From positions 1,452,388 to 1,516,387 of the forward strand of contig NZ_CP007140.1 of assembly GCF_000816105.1 (NCBI RefSeq): a DNA stretch of 64,000 nucleotides, read 5' to 3'. This DNA comes from Thermococcus guaymasensis DSM 11113 (GTDB lineage: Archaea > Methanobacteriota_B > Thermococci > Thermococcales > Thermococcaceae). The notes beneath the pieces are model-generated. The model was not told the origin of the DNA and ran no database searches. It saw nothing but the letters and a program-made list of their open reading frames with translations. Below are positions 41,805 through 49,432 of the stretch, piece by piece. A program made the translations under genes and the position numbers. Position 1 is the first letter of the stretch, and the number at the start of each line of letters is the position of its first letter.

Positions 41805-42844
41805 AGCTCCAGAATCCCCAGCTCTTCTTTTAACTTATCCACCATGTAATAGTAGATCCTCGCAGCATTCTGCACGTTCCAGCGGTAGTTTCTACCACCG
41901 ACGTTTTTGGGAGCGCGTCCCTGGAGAAACTCAACGAGATGCCAGGCATCGGCCGGCGGGTTTGATACTGTGCTCATCACGTTGTCGTTCATGAAGTTCT
42001 GGAACCACTTCCTGAAAAGCGCGAGGTCCTTATGCCTCGTCGGGTTCTTTAGCATCGTCCTCTTGTAGGTGTTGTCCTTCCTCAGCTTATACCCAGAGGC
42101 CTTGAACCTCTTGAGGTCCTCAACCAGCTCAGCCGGAAAGACTGCAATGTAACCCCTTTTGGTTTGATGCTTCCTGTGAGGTAGCTTGACCCTCTCCATG
42201 TCATAGACTGCAATCTTCTCCTTCCACTCCTCAGGGAGGCCGAAGGCCTTGAAGGTGTCATCAATAACCCGTGGATCAAACTGGTTCATCAGCTCTCTGA
42301 CCTCATCAGCGCGAAGGCCAGTGAAGGCGAGAAGCTTGAGGTAAAGCTTGCGCGCGTGGATAACCTCAGGCGTTGAACCCTTCACGTCCTTAATGATCTC
42401 CCTGATATCCTCGGCACTGATGACCTTGGCGGATTCCGGCCTCGCCTTTGTCTTAATGTTCGGAATGACAGCCTTGAAGTCAATGGCTTCACTCTTTCTA
42501 ATTCGTCCAGTGGCCACGAGGAAGTTGATGTAACTCCTTATCGCCAAGTAGGCCTTCCTGTCGGGATTTCCGCTTGAAGTTGGTGGAATTGACTCCACAA
42601 TCTTCCTCAGTTCTTCAGGAGTGTTGGCCTTCTTTCCCCAGAGGTATTTGTTGAGTTTGCTGATGTAGTCCCTGGCAAGGGAAGGAGACTCCCGCTGTAT
42701 CCATTTGGCGTATTCTTCGCGGTCACGACCGTAGTGGATTTTGGCCGTGGAATCAATCAAAGCATCTGTAAAAACGTCTTGGGTCTCCGGCTCGCTTTTT
42801 GTCGTTGCGTCAAGAAGAGGCCTTCTTTCCCCAAAATCCGCCAT
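41801..42844 (-). pseudogene. int(C): C-terminal catalytic fragment of the split integrase
   Basis: 347 codons from an ATG at 42844, in the same frame as the att repeat. The frame is open further upstream through the repeat and chromosome to 42991, but that part is not integrase. It carries a core-binding domain (REEYAKWIQRESPSLARDYI) and the tyrosine recombinase catalytic part: first Arg in LAFTGLRADEVREL, a Lys-rich beta hairpin KLPHRKHQTKRGYIAVFP, HLVEFLQGRAPKNVGGRNY and the likely nucleophile in NAARIYYYMVDKL. The tRNA promoter upstream could transcribe it in the integrated state. As a gene it is incomplete; as a protein it may keep activity. Confidence 0.85.
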
Positions 42845-42884
42845 CTCGAGTCCCGCGCCTTCCCAGGCTAGGCTACCCCGGCGC
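42843..42884 (-). repeat. attR, 42-bp direct repeat (tRNA-Ser 5' half)
   Basis: Identical to 23122-23163. It is preceded on the minus strand by the original tRNA promoter and followed by int(C). The tRNA 3' half is absent here, so this copy cannot make a tRNA. Confidence 0.93.
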
Positions 42885-42910
42885 CCACCAATGACGGAAA
42901 GGGGGGGAAG

Positions 42911-42920
42911 TTTATAAATT
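42911..42920 (-). promoter_or_regulatory. Ancestral tRNA-Ser(CGA) promoter, stranded at attR
   Basis: TTTATAAATT (AATTTATAAA on the minus strand) is centred about 33 bases upstream of the position equal to tRNA base 1 (42882), the normal distance for an archaeal tRNA TATA box. It now lies upstream of a truncated tRNA 5' half and int(C). Confidence 0.7.
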
Positions 42921-43088
42921 TTGCTAGCTCTGCAGGACATGAAGTTTTCTGCTCTGGATGATATGTGACAGCCCAAAATGTCCTTCATCACTAGAAACCC
43001 TGAAAATCTAAGCGCAGATACCTAACTGGCCAAAATGCAATAACTCCGGGCCGATATATGCTGAAAATGACAAAATCGTTACAAAATC

Positions 43089-43098
43089 CTTAAATATT
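43089..43098 (+). promoter_or_regulatory. Promoter of the KaiC-family operon
   Basis: CTTAAATATT is a TATA-like box about 35 bases before the GTG at 43130. The rest of the 245-base gap from attR holds the tRNA promoter and no gene that can be supported. Confidence 0.55.
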
Positions 43099-43129
43099 CT
43101 GACAACTTAAGAAGGTTGGGGGGATAGCG

Positions 43130-44491
43130 GTGAGCAGGACTGGAATTGAATACTTTGATAAGTATATTCTTAAGGACGGCTTTCCCGATGGCTCCTTAAT
43201 TCTGGTGGCCGGAGAGCCGGGGGCAGGAAAGACCATATTCTCGGCCACGTTCGTGTACAACGGTGCTAAGAAGTTTGGAGAGAGGGGAGTCTATATCTCG
43301 TTTGCGGAAACTAAGAAAGAGTTCTACGAAGCAATGAAGCAACTTGGAATGGACTTTGAAGAGCTCGAAAACAAAGGACTCTTCAAGTTCATAGATCTTG
43401 TTACGGTTGGTAAGGAGGCTATAGACAAGGAGATAGGGTTTTTGATGGAGGAACTAGCAAGATTCCAGCCAAAGAGGGTTGTTCTGGACTCTATAAGCGT
43501 GTTTGCACAGATTCTAGGTCTCGAAAAAACAAGGGTATTCCTCCACACGATGCTTGGAAGGTTTATAAAGGCCCAAAACTCAACCGCCCTCCTGATAGCC
43601 GAGAAACCCGTAGGGACAGAAAAAATAGGCTACGGTATCGAGGAGTTCGTTGTTGATGGAGTAATCATTCTCAAGTACGAGGCCTTGGGTGAGGTCTCGA
43701 GAAGGATAATGGAAATCCCGAAGATAAGGAGGAGAAGCGTTGAGCGGACCCAGTACGAGTACGTCATAACCAGCAAGGGGATTGAGTTCTTAGAGATCCC
43801 CGAACTCAGGAGAGAAGAAATGGGGTACACAACAGAAAGGATCACGACCGGCATAGACAGGCTCGACGAAATGCTTGGTGGGGGAATCTACAAAGGGTCG
43901 AGCGTTTTACTCGTCGGCATGACGGGGACTGGAAAAAGTACTTTCGCCCTGCACTTCGTCATTGCCAACGCCCTGCAGGGGAGGAAAGCAGTCTATATAT
44001 CCTTTGAGGAGCCAATGGACCAGATAATAAGGGCCGCTAAAAACTACGGCCTGCCAATAGAGGAAGCTATGGAAGAAAACCTTCGGATCTTCACTTGGAT
44101 TCCGGAAAGCATGACGCCAGTACACACGTTCTTGAGAATCAGGAAGATAATAGAGGAGTTCGACCCAGAAGTGCTCGTGATAGACAGTTTAACGTCCCTA
44201 AGACAGCATATGGAGGGGAAAGAACTCGCAAAAATGCTTAGGTACCTCGGTCTGATCACCAAGGCTCGCAGGATAACCACGTACTTTACGCTAAACGAGG
44301 AGACTAACTTTGAGGTAGTGCCGTTTACGGGAGCGAGCACCATGGTGGACGTTATAATTGGACTTAGGTACCACGTGCAGGACGGGAGCATAGAACGGAG
44401 GATGGCCATCGTAAAATCGAGAGCGTCGAATCACTCAAGAAAGATACACAAATACGAAATCACCGATAAGGGGGTGGAAATCTATGAGTAA
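43130..44491 (+). CDS. KaiC-family double RecA-domain ATPase
   Basis: 453 residues with two RecA/KaiC domains. Walker A motifs are VAGEPGAGKTIFSATF and LVGMTGTGKSTFALHF; each is followed by VYISFAETKKE or VYISFEEPMDQ and Walker B-like VVLDSISVFA or VLVIDSLTSL. Such archaeal proteins act in signalling, motility or gene regulation; the target here is unknown. GTG start at 43130. Two smaller genes follow in an operon, beginning with one that overlaps by eight bases. It is the first chromosomal gene right of the provirus. Confidence 0.9.
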   Translation: MSRTGIEYFDKYILKDGFPDGSLILVAGEPGAGKTIFSATFVYNGAKKFGERGVYISFAETKKEFYEAMKQLGMDFEELENKGLFKFIDLVTVGKEAIDKEIGFLMEELARFQPKRVVLDSISVFAQILGLEKTRVFLHTMLGRFIKAQNSTALLIAEKPVGTEKIGYGIEEFVVDGVIILKYEALGEVSRRIMEIPKIRRRSVERTQYEYVITSKGIEFLEIPELRREEMGYTTERITTGIDRLDEMLGGGIYKGSSVLLVGMTGTGKSTFALHFVIANALQGRKAVYISFEEPMDQIIRAAKNYGLPIEEAMEENLRIFTWIPESMTPVHTFLRIRKIIEEFDPEVLVIDSLTSLRQHMEGKELAKMLRYLGLITKARRITTYFTLNEETNFEVVPFTGASTMVDVIIGLRYHVQDGSIERRMAIVKSRASNHSRKIHKYEITDKGVEIYE

Positions 44492-44783
44492 AGGTCAAGA
44501 GATTTTGGTTAAGGCTATCTCTTTGGCCCTTAAAGAGGTAGCCCCTGGCTTGGAGGCTGTTTTGGAGGCTCACCTTAAGGCTACTATGAACAAGGGCCTT
44601 GAAGTCGCGTATGAGAACCCGAGAGAGTTCAAAGAAGCTGTTTCAAAACTTTTTGGGGAATATAGTGCCAGATTATTGGAGATGGTAATTATAAACAAAC
44701 TTGAAGGGCGCCTCGGAGGAAATGCGGAAATCAATTCCCTAGAGGAGCTGGTAGAGGAGATAAAAAACATCTACGGTGAATGA
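44484..44783 (+). CDS. Unknown protein in the KaiC operon
   Basis: 99 residues, helical: ILVKAISLALKEVAPGLEAV, LEAHLKATMNKGLEVAYENP, LFGEYSARLLEMVIINKLEG. No motif recognised. The ATG lies inside the end of the KaiC gene, so it is translationally coupled, and it ends three bases before the next start. It may be a partner of the ATPase; similar small genes accompany KaiC-like genes in Thermococcales. Confidence 0.7.
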   Translation: MSKGQEILVKAISLALKEVAPGLEAVLEAHLKATMNKGLEVAYENPREFKEAVSKLFGEYSARLLEMVIINKLEGRLGGNAEINSLEELVEEIKNIYGE

Positions 44784-44786
44784 GCA

Positions 44787-45467
44787 ATGGACCCCCTTGA
44801 ATTAATGATAGCAGCATCAAAAAGGATAGCCCCGACTTTCCTCAACTATGAGATAGGCAGCGATGTTGAAAGCGTGATATACCATCTCATCAAGAGGCTG
44901 AGGGAGGACTACGAAGAGTTCGTAATAATCTCTTTCCAGGACGCTTACTTCTCCATTTCACGGTACTTGGGGGCAATATACGACGATGTCCATGAGGTCT
45001 TTAGGGGGGCACACCTAATTTCCGTAAACCCGTATCTCGAGGAGGAGCTGAAGCCTCACACTTCCATTAAGACAAAAGATGCGGAGATAATAGTTGGCAG
45101 ACTCGGGGCAGAGTTGAGGACAAAGAGCAACACCTTATTCCTTGTGCTGGGCCTTGACTTGTACGGTGTAAAGTATCCCCAAGAACTCCCGGTGATAATC
45201 CCCGCGATTATTAGGGTTCTCTCAAGCGGTGGAAATAACAATATCATCATATCGTTCAACACCAAGATATTCCCGGAAAGCACAACTGAGATGGTAAACA
45301 GCTTTGCCCTCAACCTGTTCAAATTTGAGGTAGAAGTTGAGAACAGCGATATCAAGAGAAAGTTCAGTGTGATCAGGTGTCCCTTCGTAGAGTACACCCT
45401 GAAATCGTGGTATTATACAGTCACTCCTAAAAGACTCATCTTTGTGTCAGGTTCAGAGAAGGACTAA
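44787..45467 (+). CDS. Unknown 226-residue protein in the KaiC operon (DUF257-like?)
   Basis: Alpha/beta protein with segments EEFVIISFQDAYFSISRYLG, KSNTLFLVLGLDLYGVKYPQ and NNNIIISFNTKIFPESTTEM, in the order expected of a RecA-like core but without Walker A. Length and pattern recall the DUF257 protein at 690-1325, so it may be a degenerate RecA-fold regulator. It ends the operon; a non-coding stretch of 164 bases follows. Function unknown. Confidence 0.7.
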   Translation: MDPLELMIAASKRIAPTFLNYEIGSDVESVIYHLIKRLREDYEEFVIISFQDAYFSISRYLGAIYDDVHEVFRGAHLISVNPYLEEELKPHTSIKTKDAEIIVGRLGAELRTKSNTLFLVLGLDLYGVKYPQELPVIIPAIIRVLSSGGNNNIIISFNTKIFPESTTEMVNSFALNLFKFEVEVENSDIKRKFSVIRCPFVEYTLKSWYYTVTPKRLIFVSGSEKD

Positions 45468-45631
45468 AGTTTTATCCAAAATTTTCCTGATTTTTATACC
45501 CCACAGCGCGTTCGCCAACTCCATTGGCTTTAAGTGATGACTAAACGGCCAGAGAAAGCTAACCCCAGGGAAAACTTTTAAAAAGATTCCCCGGATTGGG
45601 TTACGGCTTAGGCTAATCCGAGGTGATGGGA

Positions 45632-45835
45632 ATGGGGAACATAAAGCAGACTTTCATCAAGAGAACCGCTCGCGAGCTCTTTGACCGGTACCCGGACAAG
45701 TTCACCAGGGACTTCGAGCACAACAAGAAGATGGTTCAGGAGCTCACCAACATCACGAGCAAGACCATCAGGAACAGGGTGGCCGGTTACATAACCAGGC
45801 TAGTGAGGATGAAGGAAGAGGGCAAGATCCTCTGA
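45632..45835 (+). CDS. rps17e: 30S ribosomal protein S17e
   Basis: 67 residues: [20 protein letters not shown], then [20 protein letters not shown] and [20 protein letters not shown], the complete archaeal S17e. ATG at 45632 is chosen because GAGGTGATGGGA precedes it and the protein then starts MGNIKQ as in homologues; in-frame GTG 45623 and ATG 45626 lie inside the ribosome-binding site. A TATA-like CTTTTAAAAAG lies about 60 bases upstream. Confidence 0.96.
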   Translation: MGNIKQTFIKRTARELFDRYPDKFTRDFEHNKKMVQELTNITSKTIRNRVAGYITRLVRMKEEGKIL

Positions 45836-45883
45836 TATCTCCTTCACTGACTTTTGTTTTCGCTTTTCAGATTTTTCCGCTTC

Positions 45884-46474
45884 CTAAAAGTCGTCGAGGT
45901 TCGTTGCTATTCTCCTTGGAAGTCTTGGCCCGAGTCTGTGAAGTATCTCCTCAAAGAGCTCTTCGTCTTCCTGAGCGACACGCCTGAGCAGATTTTCAAT
46001 GTACGTCTCGACCATAAGGCGGACTTCCTCAAGCTCCCTTTTGGCCTCAAGCATCTCGTTAAGTTTCGCTTCAAGAGTTCCAAGGAACTCAACGAGCTCT
46101 CTTATTTTTTCCTCCGTCGGCTCCGTGGACTTTATAAGCCTCTGGGCCTCTGAGTAAACCTCTGTCTTTCTGACTTCCCTCGGCTCGTAGAGCTCTGTCC
46201 CGAAGATGTACGGGGTTAGCATGACCTCAAGCCTGAAACCTCGCCTTATGGTGTAGTACTTCCTCGGCCTGCCCCTTGGTATCTTTTCCGTCCTTTCCTC
46301 TATCAGGCCTGCGCTCTTGAGTATCCGAAGATGTTCAAGTACCGCCTTTTGGCCTACTCCGAGCTCTTGGCTCAGCTCGCTGACAAAGTATGGCCTCTTG
46401 GTGAGAAGGATCAGTATCCTCCTCCTCGTTTCATTACCTAGGATATCGAGGAGTCTTCCCATGTCTGATTCCAT
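45884..46474 (-). CDS. phr: Heat-shock transcription regulator Phr
   Basis: 196 residues. The N-terminal winged helix LLDILGNETRRRILILLTKRPYFVSELSQELGVGQKAVLEHLRI matches Pyrococcus Phr almost residue for residue in remembered comparison, followed by the GRPRKYYTI wing and a helical C-terminal half. Phr represses hsp20, an AAA ATPase and its own gene in the cold state. GGGTGAGAAT precedes the ATG at 46474. A perfect CTAAC-N5-GTTAG operator lies about 25 bases upstream, implying autoregulation. Confidence 0.92.
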   Translation of the reverse strand: MESDMGRLLDILGNETRRRILILLTKRPYFVSELSQELGVGQKAVLEHLRILKSAGLIEERTEKIPRGRPRKYYTIRRGFRLEVMLTPYIFGTELYEPREVRKTEVYSEAQRLIKSTEPTEEKIRELVEFLGTLEAKLNEMLEAKRELEEVRLMVETYIENLLRRVAQEDEELFEEILHRLGPRLPRRIATNLDDF

Positions 46475-46487
46475 ATTCTCACCCCCT

Positions 46488-46516
46488 CTTCACTTACTAA
46501 CTTTATGTTAGAAAAA
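46488..46516. promoter_or_regulatory. Phr operator in front of phr
   Basis: CTAACTTTATGTTAG (46497-46511) has arms CTAAC and GTTAG five bases apart, with T/A-rich flanks, close to the known Phr consensus TTT-N4-T-N-C-N5-G-N-A-N4-AAA. It lies between the start codon and the TATA region of phr, as expected for autorepression. Confidence 0.6.
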
Positions 46517-46605
46517 GTGCCTTTAAGTTTTTTGGTTGGGAGTTCGGAAAAAGTCCCCGTCCACAGGTTTATAAAAGATATCCCCCACTCCCAGCGGGGA
46601 TGGGA

Positions 46606-46905
46606 ATGATATACGTCAAGGTCTACAGAGTCCAGGGAGAAATCGTTCTTGCAGCATGTGATGAGGAACTTCTCGGAAAGACTTTCCGCGAGGGCGAACT
46701 GAAGCTCGAAGTCAAAGAACGCTTTTACAAGGGCGACCTTGTGGAAGAAGAGAAACTCAAAGAGTTCCTCGATGAGGCCACGATAGCGAATCTAACCGGT
46801 GAACGCTGCGTTTCAAAGGCCATCGAACTCGGCTACGTTGATCCCGAGAGGGTTCTCAGGATCCAGGGCGTCCCCCACGCACAGATGGCGAGGCTCTTCT
46901 TGTGA
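46606..46905 (+). CDS. DUF424-family protein
   Basis: 99 residues: IYVKVYRVQGEIVLAACDEE, LLGKTFREGELKLEVKERFY, then NLTGERCVSKAIELGYVDPE and the conserved-looking end VLRIQGVPHAQMARLFL. This matches the archaeal DUF424 family, often found near translation factor genes. ATG 46606 has GGGGATGGGA upstream; ATG 46600 is in frame. A TATA element (TTTATAAAAG) lies about 32 bases upstream. It precedes nmd3 by 40 bases, so the two may share a role in ribosome biogenesis. Confidence 0.85.
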   Translation: MIYVKVYRVQGEIVLAACDEELLGKTFREGELKLEVKERFYKGDLVEEEKLKEFLDEATIANLTGERCVSKAIELGYVDPERVLRIQGVPHAQMARLFL

Positions 46906-46946
46906 GACTTTTTAAACCCTCACCCTAACTCGAAACGGTGAGAGGA

Positions 46947-48116
46947 ATGGGTGAGAGATTTTGCTATCGGTGTGGGATAAGCGAGGAGGAAGGAGGCCCG
47001 CTAATAGAGGGCCTCTGTCAGGTCTGCTACCGCAAGGAAAATCCCGTCCTGCTCATAGGCGACGAGATAAACACGGAGCTCTGTCAGAACTGCGGGAGCT
47101 ACAAGAAGAGGGGGGTATGGCTTGACCCTAAGAGCTACGAGCTTGATGAGCTCATCTTTGAGGTCGCTGAAAATGCCCTCCTCGAGGAACTTGAAGATTC
47201 CTTCAGCGACAAAATCAGGGAGTACGAGGTCGTTTCGCCTGAAGAGCTGGAGGAAATAGACGACCTTCCCGTTGGCAGGGCAGTGGTTTCCTTTGAGCCC
47301 TTAGATTTCCACATCGAGTACTTCCCTGCGATAATAACCTATGAAGTCCGAGTTAAGGCCAAGACCCACGAGCTCCAGAGGGAGCTTCACGACGAGAGGA
47401 AGAGAGTTACGGTCTACGTCCGCCAGACCGTCTGTCCACGCTGTCAGAAGTTCCTCGGCGGTTACTTCGAGGCCATCCTTCAGGTCCGTGCCGAGGGCAG
47501 ATCCCTCACCGAAGACGAAAGAAAGGCAATAGGGAAGCTCGTCGAGGAAAAGGTAGATGAGATAATGCAGAAGGACAGGATGGGCTTCATCCAGGACACG
47601 ATAGAGAAGGAAGAGGGCCTAGACTTCTACATGGGCTCTACCTCAAGCGCCAGAAAGCTCGCCCAGGCGATAAAGGAGCGTTTTGGCGGCACGATAAGTG
47701 AGGCCTACGAGCTCGTTGGTCTCGACAGACAGACGAGCAGGGAAATTTACAGGACGAGCGTGAGCGTGAGGATTCCGAAGTTCAGGAAGGGCGACATAGT
47801 GGCCGACAGGAAGGGCAACGTCTACGAGGTCGAGCGCGTTGACGGCAAAGGCTTAACGCTCAAAAACCTTGAGAACTGGGAGAGCGAGCACCTCGACTGG
47901 AAGACCGCGAAGCGGGAAAAAGTTGACACTGTTGAGCACGAGGAGAGCGAGGCGATGGTGACGAGCCTGAGCCCAAGTGAGGTACAGCTGATGGACATGA
48001 ACAGCTACGAAACCTACGAGCTCAGCAGACCGCCGTTTGATGTCGAGGAGGGAGAGATCTACAAAATGGTCGAGGTAAAGGGAAGAAAGTACTTCAGGGG
48101 ACGAAATCAGGCGTAA
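46947..48116 (+). CDS. nmd3: NMD3-family ribosome biogenesis protein
   Basis: 389 residues. N-terminal zinc-binding cysteines FCYRCGISEEEGG, GLCQVCYRKEN and LCQNCGSYKKRGVW, plus VCPRCQKFLGGYFEAILQVR further on, are the NMD3 signature. The C-terminal KFRKGDIVADRKGNVYEVER is an OB-like domain. In eukaryotes NMD3 exports 60S subunits; in archaea it probably acts in large-subunit maturation. ATG at 46947 with GGTGAGAGG upstream. A remnant gene on the other strand overlaps the last codons. Confidence 0.92.
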   Translation: MGERFCYRCGISEEEGGPLIEGLCQVCYRKENPVLLIGDEINTELCQNCGSYKKRGVWLDPKSYELDELIFEVAENALLEELEDSFSDKIREYEVVSPEELEEIDDLPVGRAVVSFEPLDFHIEYFPAIITYEVRVKAKTHELQRELHDERKRVTVYVRQTVCPRCQKFLGGYFEAILQVRAEGRSLTEDERKAIGKLVEEKVDEIMQKDRMGFIQDTIEKEEGLDFYMGSTSSARKLAQAIKERFGGTISEAYELVGLDRQTSREIYRTSVSVRIPKFRKGDIVADRKGNVYEVERVDGKGLTLKNLENWESEHLDWKTAKREKVDTVEHEESEAMVTSLSPSEVQLMDMNSYETYELSRPPFDVEEGEIYKMVEVKGRKYFRGRNQA

Positions 48117-48277
48117 ACTTCCTGCTTTTCTCTGATTTTAATCAATTTTTCGGCGATGTGCTCAACCGCCCTGTAGTAGCTCGGCACGTAGAGGCCTGGC
48201 CTTATGAGTGCCCTCACTAGGGAGTTCCTTAGGATGAGCTTGAAGGCCCTCAGGGCGGTGGGAATCCCTTCTTTGGA
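48107..48277 (-). pseudogene. C-terminal remnant of a lost gene
   Basis: On the minus strand an open stretch reads PTALRAFKLILRNSLVRALI, then RPGLYVPSYYRAVEHIAEKL and ends normally at TGA (48107-48109). It is preceded by an in-frame TAA at 48278-48280 and lacks any start, so it looks like the last 55 codons of a decayed gene. The family is not recognised. The 3' end overlaps the end of nmd3. Confidence 0.4.
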
Positions 48278-48410
48278 TTAACTTCCTCTACATCCGCCGG
48301 GGACTAACAGCTTATGTCAGTTTTTTTTGACATATCCTACGTACCTAAAATAACCGAAAAATTTAAATAGTTGTAGGGGCAACACCCAACTGAAGAAGGA
48401 GGTGAAAGCC

Positions 48411-48725
48411 ATGGTGTCTGCGAAAACTGGTATGTGGGTGGCCCTGCTGGGTGCCCTTTTGATACTGATAAACGGAATAGCCGTCCTGGCCACGGGGAAC
48501 TTCTATGGTCCCCATTACGCCAGTGCAACAGCGGTCGGCGTGGTGGATATAATCCTCAGCCTAATAATAATTGGACTGGCGTACTATTCCCAGAGCGGCG
48601 GCAGTTTAGGTTGGGTTATCCTGATTTTAGCTTTGATAACGATACCATTTAACGGAGGCTTCTGGTGCATAGGTGCAATACTCGCCCTGATAGGCGGAAT
48701 CATAATAGCAACCGCCAAGGAATAA
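48411..48725 (+). CDS. Small four-helix membrane protein
   Basis: 104 residues with four membrane helices: MWVALLGALLILINGIAVLA, AVGVVDIILSLIIIGLAYYS, LGWVILILALITIPFNGGFW and IGAILALIGGIIIATAKE. No known transport motif. GGAGGTGAAAGCC precedes the ATG at 48411; a TATA-like AAATTTAAATAG lies about 45 bases upstream. It is monocistronic. Function unknown. Confidence 0.75.
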   Translation: MVSAKTGMWVALLGALLILINGIAVLATGNFYGPHYASATAVGVVDIILSLIIIGLAYYSQSGGSLGWVILILALITIPFNGGFWCIGAILALIGGIIIATAKE

Positions 48726-48804
48726 GCCCGGAATACTTTTAATTTTCTGCCTCCACGCCTTTATATTTATAAGCTCTTTTTCAATATTTTAGAAGGGGAT
48801 GCGG

Positions 48805-49275
48805 ATGAGAGCCAGAACGGAACGAAGGAAGTTCATAGAGATCGTCGAGCGAATCATGGTTCGCTGGGGCTATACAGCGAGGGATGGAAAAGTGTACGCA
48901 ATCCTGCTGCTCTCTGACAGGCCGATGACGATAGCCGAGCTCGCGAAAGAAACGGGTTTGAGTCGCTCCTCGATATCCGTTGCCCTAAGCCGTCTCGTCA
49001 GGGAATACCTCGTAACCTGCAGGAGGGAGGGCAGGACGAAGTACTTCACAGCGGTTCCCGCCTTTCTGGAGAAGTTCCTCCACCAGCCGAAGGAAATGCT
49101 TGAACGCGAGGTTCGCCCGCTGGAGAAAATCGTTGAGTCCATGATTGAAAAGAGCGACGATGAGATGAGGTTCAGGCTGGAGGCAATCCTCAGCGATCTG
49201 AAAAAGCTTGAGCGTGTTTTGGAACGTGTAATCCGCCTGGAAGAAGAGGAGAGTGAATGGCTCACGAGCGCGTGA
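48805..49275 (+). CDS. MarR/GbsR-like transcriptional regulator
   Basis: 156 residues with a winged helix: GYTARDGKVYAILLLSDRPM, TIAELAKETGLSRSSISVAL, SRLVREYLVTCRREGRTKYF, then a long helical tail (KKLERVLERVIRLEEEESEW) probably for dimerisation. This is the GbsR/TrmB-like layout. ATG 48805 is preferred (GGGGATGCGG upstream); ATG 48799 is in frame. It is followed by the TauE/SafE gene, whose promoter holds a TTTTGGTACCAAAA palindrome that this protein could bind. Confidence 0.82.
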   Translation: MRARTERRKFIEIVERIMVRWGYTARDGKVYAILLLSDRPMTIAELAKETGLSRSSISVALSRLVREYLVTCRREGRTKYFTAVPAFLEKFLHQPKEMLEREVRPLEKIVESMIEKSDDEMRFRLEAILSDLKKLERVLERVIRLEEEESEWLTSA

Positions 49276-49331
49276 GGTCCATCTTTTGAACATCTTTTTT
49301 TCTCAATCGAGAATTAGGGTAGCTTAAAGTT

Positions 49332-49345
49332 TTTTGGTACCAAAA
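49332..49345. promoter_or_regulatory. Palindrome TTTTGGTACCAAAA between regulator and TauE gene
   Basis: A perfect 14-bp palindrome about 45 bases upstream of the likely TATA box (GCTTATAAACC near 49378-49388) of the TauE/SafE gene. It is a candidate binding site for the adjacent regulator. Confidence 0.45.
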
Positions 49346-49432
49346 TATTCGATGTGTTAGATTCACCAGACACAAAAGCTTATAAACCGCTTTTCTTTCA
49401 TTTGGATGGCAAAATAAAATGAGGTGAGCCTA

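Larger units (their letters stand above)
23122..42884. mobile_element. Integrated provirus of the TKV4/pTN3 type in tRNA-Ser(CGA)
   Basis: A 19.8-kb element bounded by a 42-bp direct repeat, with split integrase at the two ends. Contents: toxin-antitoxin genes, regulators, a replication module with MCM, an A32-type packaging ATPase, a candidate double-jelly-roll capsid protein and a set of small membrane and virion-like proteins. MCM, packaging ATPase and jelly-roll capsid together match the known Thermococcales proviruses TKV4 and pTN3, though relatedness was judged from gene content, not alignment. Most genes are rightward; int, the toxin pair and the AbrB gene are leftward. No gene inside it, apart from int, looks broken, so it may still be able to excise. 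Confidence 0.88.

Noticed and set aside
41801-42991. Treating the whole 396-codon frame to 42991 as an intact integrase
   Set aside because: Its first 50 or so codons are host DNA and the tRNA repeat; the true N-terminus is at the left end of the element.
42955-43016. Possible C/D box guide RNA between attR and the KaiC gene
   Set aside because: A GATGATA-like C box and a CTGA D box occur about 54 bases apart, but the C box is imperfect and internal D'/C' boxes are missing on either strand.
45535-45570. GTGATGA resembling a C box upstream of S17e
   Set aside because: No CTGA D box at a suitable distance.
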